From: Bacteriovoracaceae bacterium
GTDB taxonomy: Bacteria > Bdellovibrionota > Bacteriovoracia > Bacteriovoracales > Bacteriovoracaceae
DNA: 7,805 bases
NCBI GenBank assembly: GCA_023146355.1
Contig: JAGLCH010000051.1
Span: 1 to 7,805, forward strand
Reading direction: 5' to 3'
Positions 5,696 through 7,805 of the stretch are shown piece after piece. Below the pieces are notes generated by a model. It did no database searches, was not told the origin of the DNA, and saw only the letters and a list, made by a program, of their open reading frames with translations. How positions within the stretch are numbered: the first letter of the stretch is position 1; each line of letters starts with the position of its first letter. The position numbers were made by a program, and so were the translations under genes.

Positions 5696-6496
5696 TTAGA
5701 GATCAAATAGTGGCTCGCACTCTTCTGGGACCTTATCAGAGACTGTTCCCTTTGTACTTAGGATTTCCTTCATAAGATTTAGCTGATCATGACGAAGAAA
5801 TTTCTCGTGATGTTTAGGATAGGTGATTTCATTTTTTTGCTCAAAATGGAAAAGTGGGCACCATGATGACTCGATCTGCTCAAGAGAGAGAGATAGGCGA
5901 GTATAGACATTTTTAGTATATACGAGAAGTGCACGTATATAGGGATTATGGCCTTTCCCGTATTCTTCTTTAACTAAAAGCTCCTGCACTTCACCATACT
6001 CTGCAGTGTGCATTCCAAGAAAGTAAGCAATGATAGAATTATAGGTGATGCGAATGCAAAGGATATCAGCGAGGATAGTCACTGGTACAAATAGCAGAGC
6101 TAAAAAAAGTGCGACTGCTTTATTAATCGTAGGAATATTTTCAAGATTACTGTAGTGCAGGTGATCGAGTTCAACATTTAGCATCGTTGTTATTCCATTG
6201 GCATATCCACAGAATAAGCAGTTGAGTTGGTCCATTTTCGCTAGACCTTTAATGCGATGACGGTCCATTATAACGAAGTCGGACCAGTTTGCTTCAGGTG
6301 TGCGAAGCAGAGGGCGAAGTAGTTTCTGATAGAGGAAGGTTACAGTAGTAACATGAAAGATAATCCATGTGGGGATACTTAAGTACATGGAGAAGCCACC
6401 CAGAATGGTTCTGGTCCAGCCAATTCTCTTGATATGACAGTCTGCTATGGTTGGAATTAACGACTTTTCTTTTGTTATCTGTATACTTTCAGTCAC
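5696..6496 (-). CDS. Membrane-anchored protein with putative Cys/His metal site, function unknown
   Basis: No characterised function is known to me. The 266-residue protein has hydrophobic segments at about 31-56 and 127-161, the second possibly a helical hairpin, and otherwise polar regions. The central DRHRIKGLAKMDQLNCLFCGYANG-type stretch (78-101) has Cys93-x2-Cys96. A later SSWCPLFHF has Cys213-x3-His217. From memory this pairing (LNC.YC.Y.NG, then WCP...H) recurs in uncharacterised bacterial membrane proteins. I infer that Cys93, Cys96, Cys213 and His217 form one split metal site (zinc or iron). The acidic C-terminus (about 245-266) looks soluble. The start is GTG (6494-6496) with AGGGGA (plus 6504-6509) seven bases upstream. 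It is the first gene of a likely operon with srkA, driven by the promoter/operator at 6509-6558. It might be a substrate, sensor or partner of the kinase, but that rests only on position. Confidence 0.85.
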   Translation of the reverse strand: MTESIQITKEKSLIPTIADCHIKRIGWTRTILGGFSMYLSIPTWIIFHVTTVTFLYQKLLRPLLRTPEANWSDFVIMDRHRIKGLAKMDQLNCLFCGYANGITTMLNVELDHLHYSNLENIPTINKAVALFLALLFVPVTILADILCIRITYNSIIAYFLGMHTAEYGEVQELLVKEEYGKGHNPYIRALLVYTKNVYTRLSLSLEQIESSWCPLFHFEQKNEITYPKHHEKFLRHDQLNLMKEILSTKGTVSDKVPEECEPLFDL

Positions 6497-6508
6497 TTAT
6501 GAGTCCCC

Positions 6509-6530
6509 TATATTACATAATTGTAATATA
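6509..6530. promoter_or_regulatory. 22-bp inverted repeat, candidate operator of the 5696-srkA operon
   Basis: TATATTACA (6509-6517) and TGTAATATA (6522-6530) are perfect 9-bp inverted arms around TAAT. The repeat starts at the edge of the predicted -10 box (6530-6535) and covers the predicted transcription start near 6523. That is the classical position for a repressor. It resembles AT-rich dimer sites of the MarR, BlaI/CopY or GntR type. The TACA/TGTA half-sites are spaced by four bases, not the two usual in BlaI/CopY boxes. The regulator gene is not in the window. Confidence 0.6.
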
Positions 6531-6558
6531 TATTATTCTCCACTGACGATTTTGTCCA
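6530..6558 (-). promoter_or_regulatory. Sigma70-type promoter of the 5696-srkA operon
   Basis: On the minus strand, TGGACA (plus 6553-6558, 5 of 6) and TAATAT (plus 6530-6535) are separated by 17 bases. The predicted start is near 6523, leaving a leader of about 27 bases that carries the AGGGGA ribosome binding site. It is the best-looking promoter in the window. Confidence 0.6.
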
Positions 6559-6585
6559 GATTTTATTTCGTTTCTAAAAGTTACT

Positions 6586-6614
6586 TTTACAAAATTCACT
6601 TCACTTTATGCTAT
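6586..6614 (+). promoter_or_regulatory. Tentative promoter region of the Kef-like gene
   Basis: TTTACA (6586-6591) lies 17 bases before TGCTAT (6609-6614). An alternative -10, TATGCT, is at 6607-6612. The -10 is poor and the region contains a direct repeat, TTTATGCT at 6605-6612 and 6614-6621, that may be regulatory instead. The promoter of the divergent antiporter gene must be somewhere in 6540-6640, but its exact position is uncertain. Confidence 0.25.
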
Positions 6615-6643
6615 TTATGCTCTCCTATTCCGATAGGTTTAAA

Positions 6644-6649
6644 AAGGAG
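6644..6649 (+). promoter_or_regulatory. Ribosome binding site fixing the GTG start at 6655
   Basis: AAGGAG lies five bases before GTG at 6655. The nearby TTG at 6651 is out of frame with the antiporter. No in-frame ATG occurs until codon 49, inside the first conserved block. The GTG is therefore the start. Confidence 0.85.
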
Positions 6650-6654
6650 ATTGC

Positions 6655-7805
6655 GTGCTTCACGATTTTTTACTACAGGCCTGCTATTTTTTGAGTGCTG
6701 CCGTATTTTTTGTCCCTTTATCCAACTACTTAGGTCTAAGTTCCGTTATCGGTTTTCTCATCGCTGGAGTTGCCATTGGGCCCTATGGTCTTAGCTTGAT
6801 GGGGGATGTTAAAGAGATCTTTCGCTTTGCTGAGCTTGGAGTGGTTTTACTCCTTTTCGTCATTGGTCTTGAGATACATCCTGAAAAAATGATGAGGCTC
6901 AGGCGCTCAGTATTTCTACTAGGTGGCTCTCAAGTTGGACTCACCTCCTTACTCTTAACCGGTGTATTTTTATTACTGGGCCATGCCCCAGGAATTTCCC
7001 TGTTGATGGGAATCGCATTTTCTCTCTCGTCTACTGCATTTGTCCTCAACCTTTTGGAGGATGAAAATGAGCTTCAATTTAGCAGCGGTCAGTCTGCATT
7101 TGGAATACTTCTATTGCAGGATTTGGTGGTAATTCCACTGCTCGCAATTGTCCCTATTATTGGTGCCGCTTCTTCGGCGGAAATTGGTATGACTTGGACA
7201 AAGTTTGCAAAGGGGGCGGTCGCTGTTATCGCTCTTATATCCCTCGGACACTTTTTACTTAAGCCAATATTTCGAATTCTCATTAAAAATGGGGAGCGGG
7301 AAATTACAACTGCAGCTTCACTATTAACTGTCGCCTCCACCGCTCTATTCATTGAATCCATCGGGCTTTCTATGGGGCTAGGGGCCCTTATTGCGGGGAT
7401 GCTTTTGGCAGGTTTTGAGCACCGCACAGAAATTGAAGATGTGATGTCCCCTTTTAAGGGGATGCTAATGGGACTCTTCTTTATGGCCGTGGGGATGTCT
7501 ATCAATTTTAATTTAGTCGCAGAAAAAATAGATCAGGTTTTATTTGTAGCACTTCTTTTTATGCTGATTAAGGGACTATTGATTTATGGGCTCTTTAAGG
7601 CCGAAGGTTACTCTCGCCATATCAGCAGACGGATGGGGATCTTACTATGCCAGGGGGGAGAGTTTGGTATTTATATCTTGAGCTCTGCTCAACTGCACAA
7701 TATTATGGAGGAGAGTGTTGCCGACTTATTTATAGCAACCCTTACTCTCAGCATGGCGATGAACCCCTTGTTTCTGTTCATCTATGATAAAGTGACAAAA
7801 TTCCG
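6655..7805 (+). CDS. KefB/KefC-type K+/H+ antiporter (CPA2 family), 3' end beyond the window
   Basis: Inner-membrane monovalent cation:proton antiporter. Kef systems release K+ in exchange for H+ and so acidify the cytoplasm during electrophile attack. The 383 visible codons cover essentially the whole membrane domain and align along their length with E. coli KefC from memory. The blocks are GLSSVIGFLIAGVAIGP (27-43), FAELGVVLLLFVIGLE (58-73), SLSSTAFVL (123-131), GQSAFGILLLQDLVVIP (145-161) with the key Asp156, GLSMGLGALIAGMLLAG (237-253), PFKGMLMGLFFMAVGMSI (266-283) and CQGGEFGIYI near 7650-7675. The start is GTG with AAGGAG. The C-terminal RCK/TrkA-N domain, where glutathione binds in KefC, would lie beyond the edge. 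Glutathione gating is therefore unproven, and a Kef-like exchanger without it remains possible. The gene is divergent from the 5696-srkA operon. Confidence 0.9.
   Translation, partial: MLHDFLLQACYFLSAAVFFVPLSNYLGLSSVIGFLIAGVAIGPYGLSLMGDVKEIFRFAELGVVLLLFVIGLEIHPEKMMRLRRSVFLLGGSQVGLTSLLLTGVFLLLGHAPGISLLMGIAFSLSSTAFVLNLLEDENELQFSSGQSAFGILLLQDLVVIPLLAIVPIIGAASSAEIGMTWTKFAKGAVAVIALISLGHFLLKPIFRILIKNGEREITTAASLLTVASTALFIESIGLSMGLGALIAGMLLAGFEHRTEIEDVMSPFKGMLMGLFFMAVGMSINFNLVAEKIDQVLFVALLFMLIKGLLIYGLFKAEGYSRHISRRMGILLCQGGEFGIYILSSAQLHNIMEESVADLFIATLTLSMAMNPLFLFIYDKVTKF

Noticed and set aside
6447..6794. 115-codon plus-strand open frame across the divergent promoter region
   Set aside because: It overlaps the operator and promoter, the 5' end of the 5696-6496 gene and the start of the antiporter. 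Its product has low-complexity, cysteine- and phenylalanine-rich composition.
7089..7505. 138-codon open frame on the minus strand
   Set aside because: It lies wholly inside the well-conserved Kef-like membrane domain in another frame, is Ile/Ser/Pro-rich, and has no ribosome binding site or recognisable motif.
1..7805. CRISPR arrays, tRNA/rRNA genes, insertion sequences, phage or toxin-antitoxin modules
   Set aside because: I looked on both strands and saw no regularly spaced repeats, tRNA-like arms, terminal inverted repeats with a transposase, or recognisable toxin, phage or integrase proteins.

Overview
The window is ordinary-looking, gene-dense bacterial chromosome. It is moderately AT-rich, roughly 40% G+C by eye and not counted. 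It carries nine protein-coding genes, no RNA genes, no insertion sequences and no CRISPR array. The gene set (MutT, MutY, a secreted endonuclease I, glutathione reductase, SrkA and a KefB/KefC-type antiporter) points to a Gram-negative, glutathione-using bacterium. A gammaproteobacterium or a marine Bdellovibrionota member such as a Halobacteriovorax relative would fit, but nothing in the window settles the taxonomy. At least four of the nine genes appear to start with GTG (mutT, srkA, the 5696-6496 gene and the antiporter).

Layout: positions 37-1466 (minus strand) hold a mutY-mutT pair joined by a 4-base GTGA stop/start overlap. Both belong to the 8-oxoguanine (GO) defence. MutT destroys 8-oxo-dGTP, and MutY removes adenine paired with 8-oxoG. 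Divergent from mutY by only 34 bases is an unrecognised four-helix membrane protein (1501-1935, plus). It ends at a strong, probably bidirectional terminator at 1957-1986. Convergent to it is a very acidic 85-residue orphan (1992-2249, minus). That orphan has its own plausible promoter and a perfect 18-bp palindrome in its leader. Next come a secreted endonuclease I (2356-3108, minus) and, divergently, glutathione reductase (3309-4655, plus).

The gor 3' end overlaps by 29 bp with the convergent srkA (4627-5673, minus). srkA follows by 22 bases a membrane protein of unknown function (5696-6496, minus) that has a putative split Cys/His metal site. A good sigma70-type promoter with a 9-bp-arm inverted repeat over the predicted start site controls this two-gene unit. 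Divergent from it, from a GTG at 6655 to the right edge, is the membrane domain of a KefB/KefC-type K+/H+ antiporter. Its C-terminal part is cut off by the window.

Taken together, five of the nine genes bear on oxidative or electrophile stress: mutT, mutY, gor, srkA and the Kef-like antiporter. They are in separate transcription units, so a functional link is an inference. The most original material is the uncharacterised membrane protein in the srkA operon with its operator, followed by the 18-bp palindrome in front of the acidic orphan. I found no clear sign of a wholly new multi-gene system.
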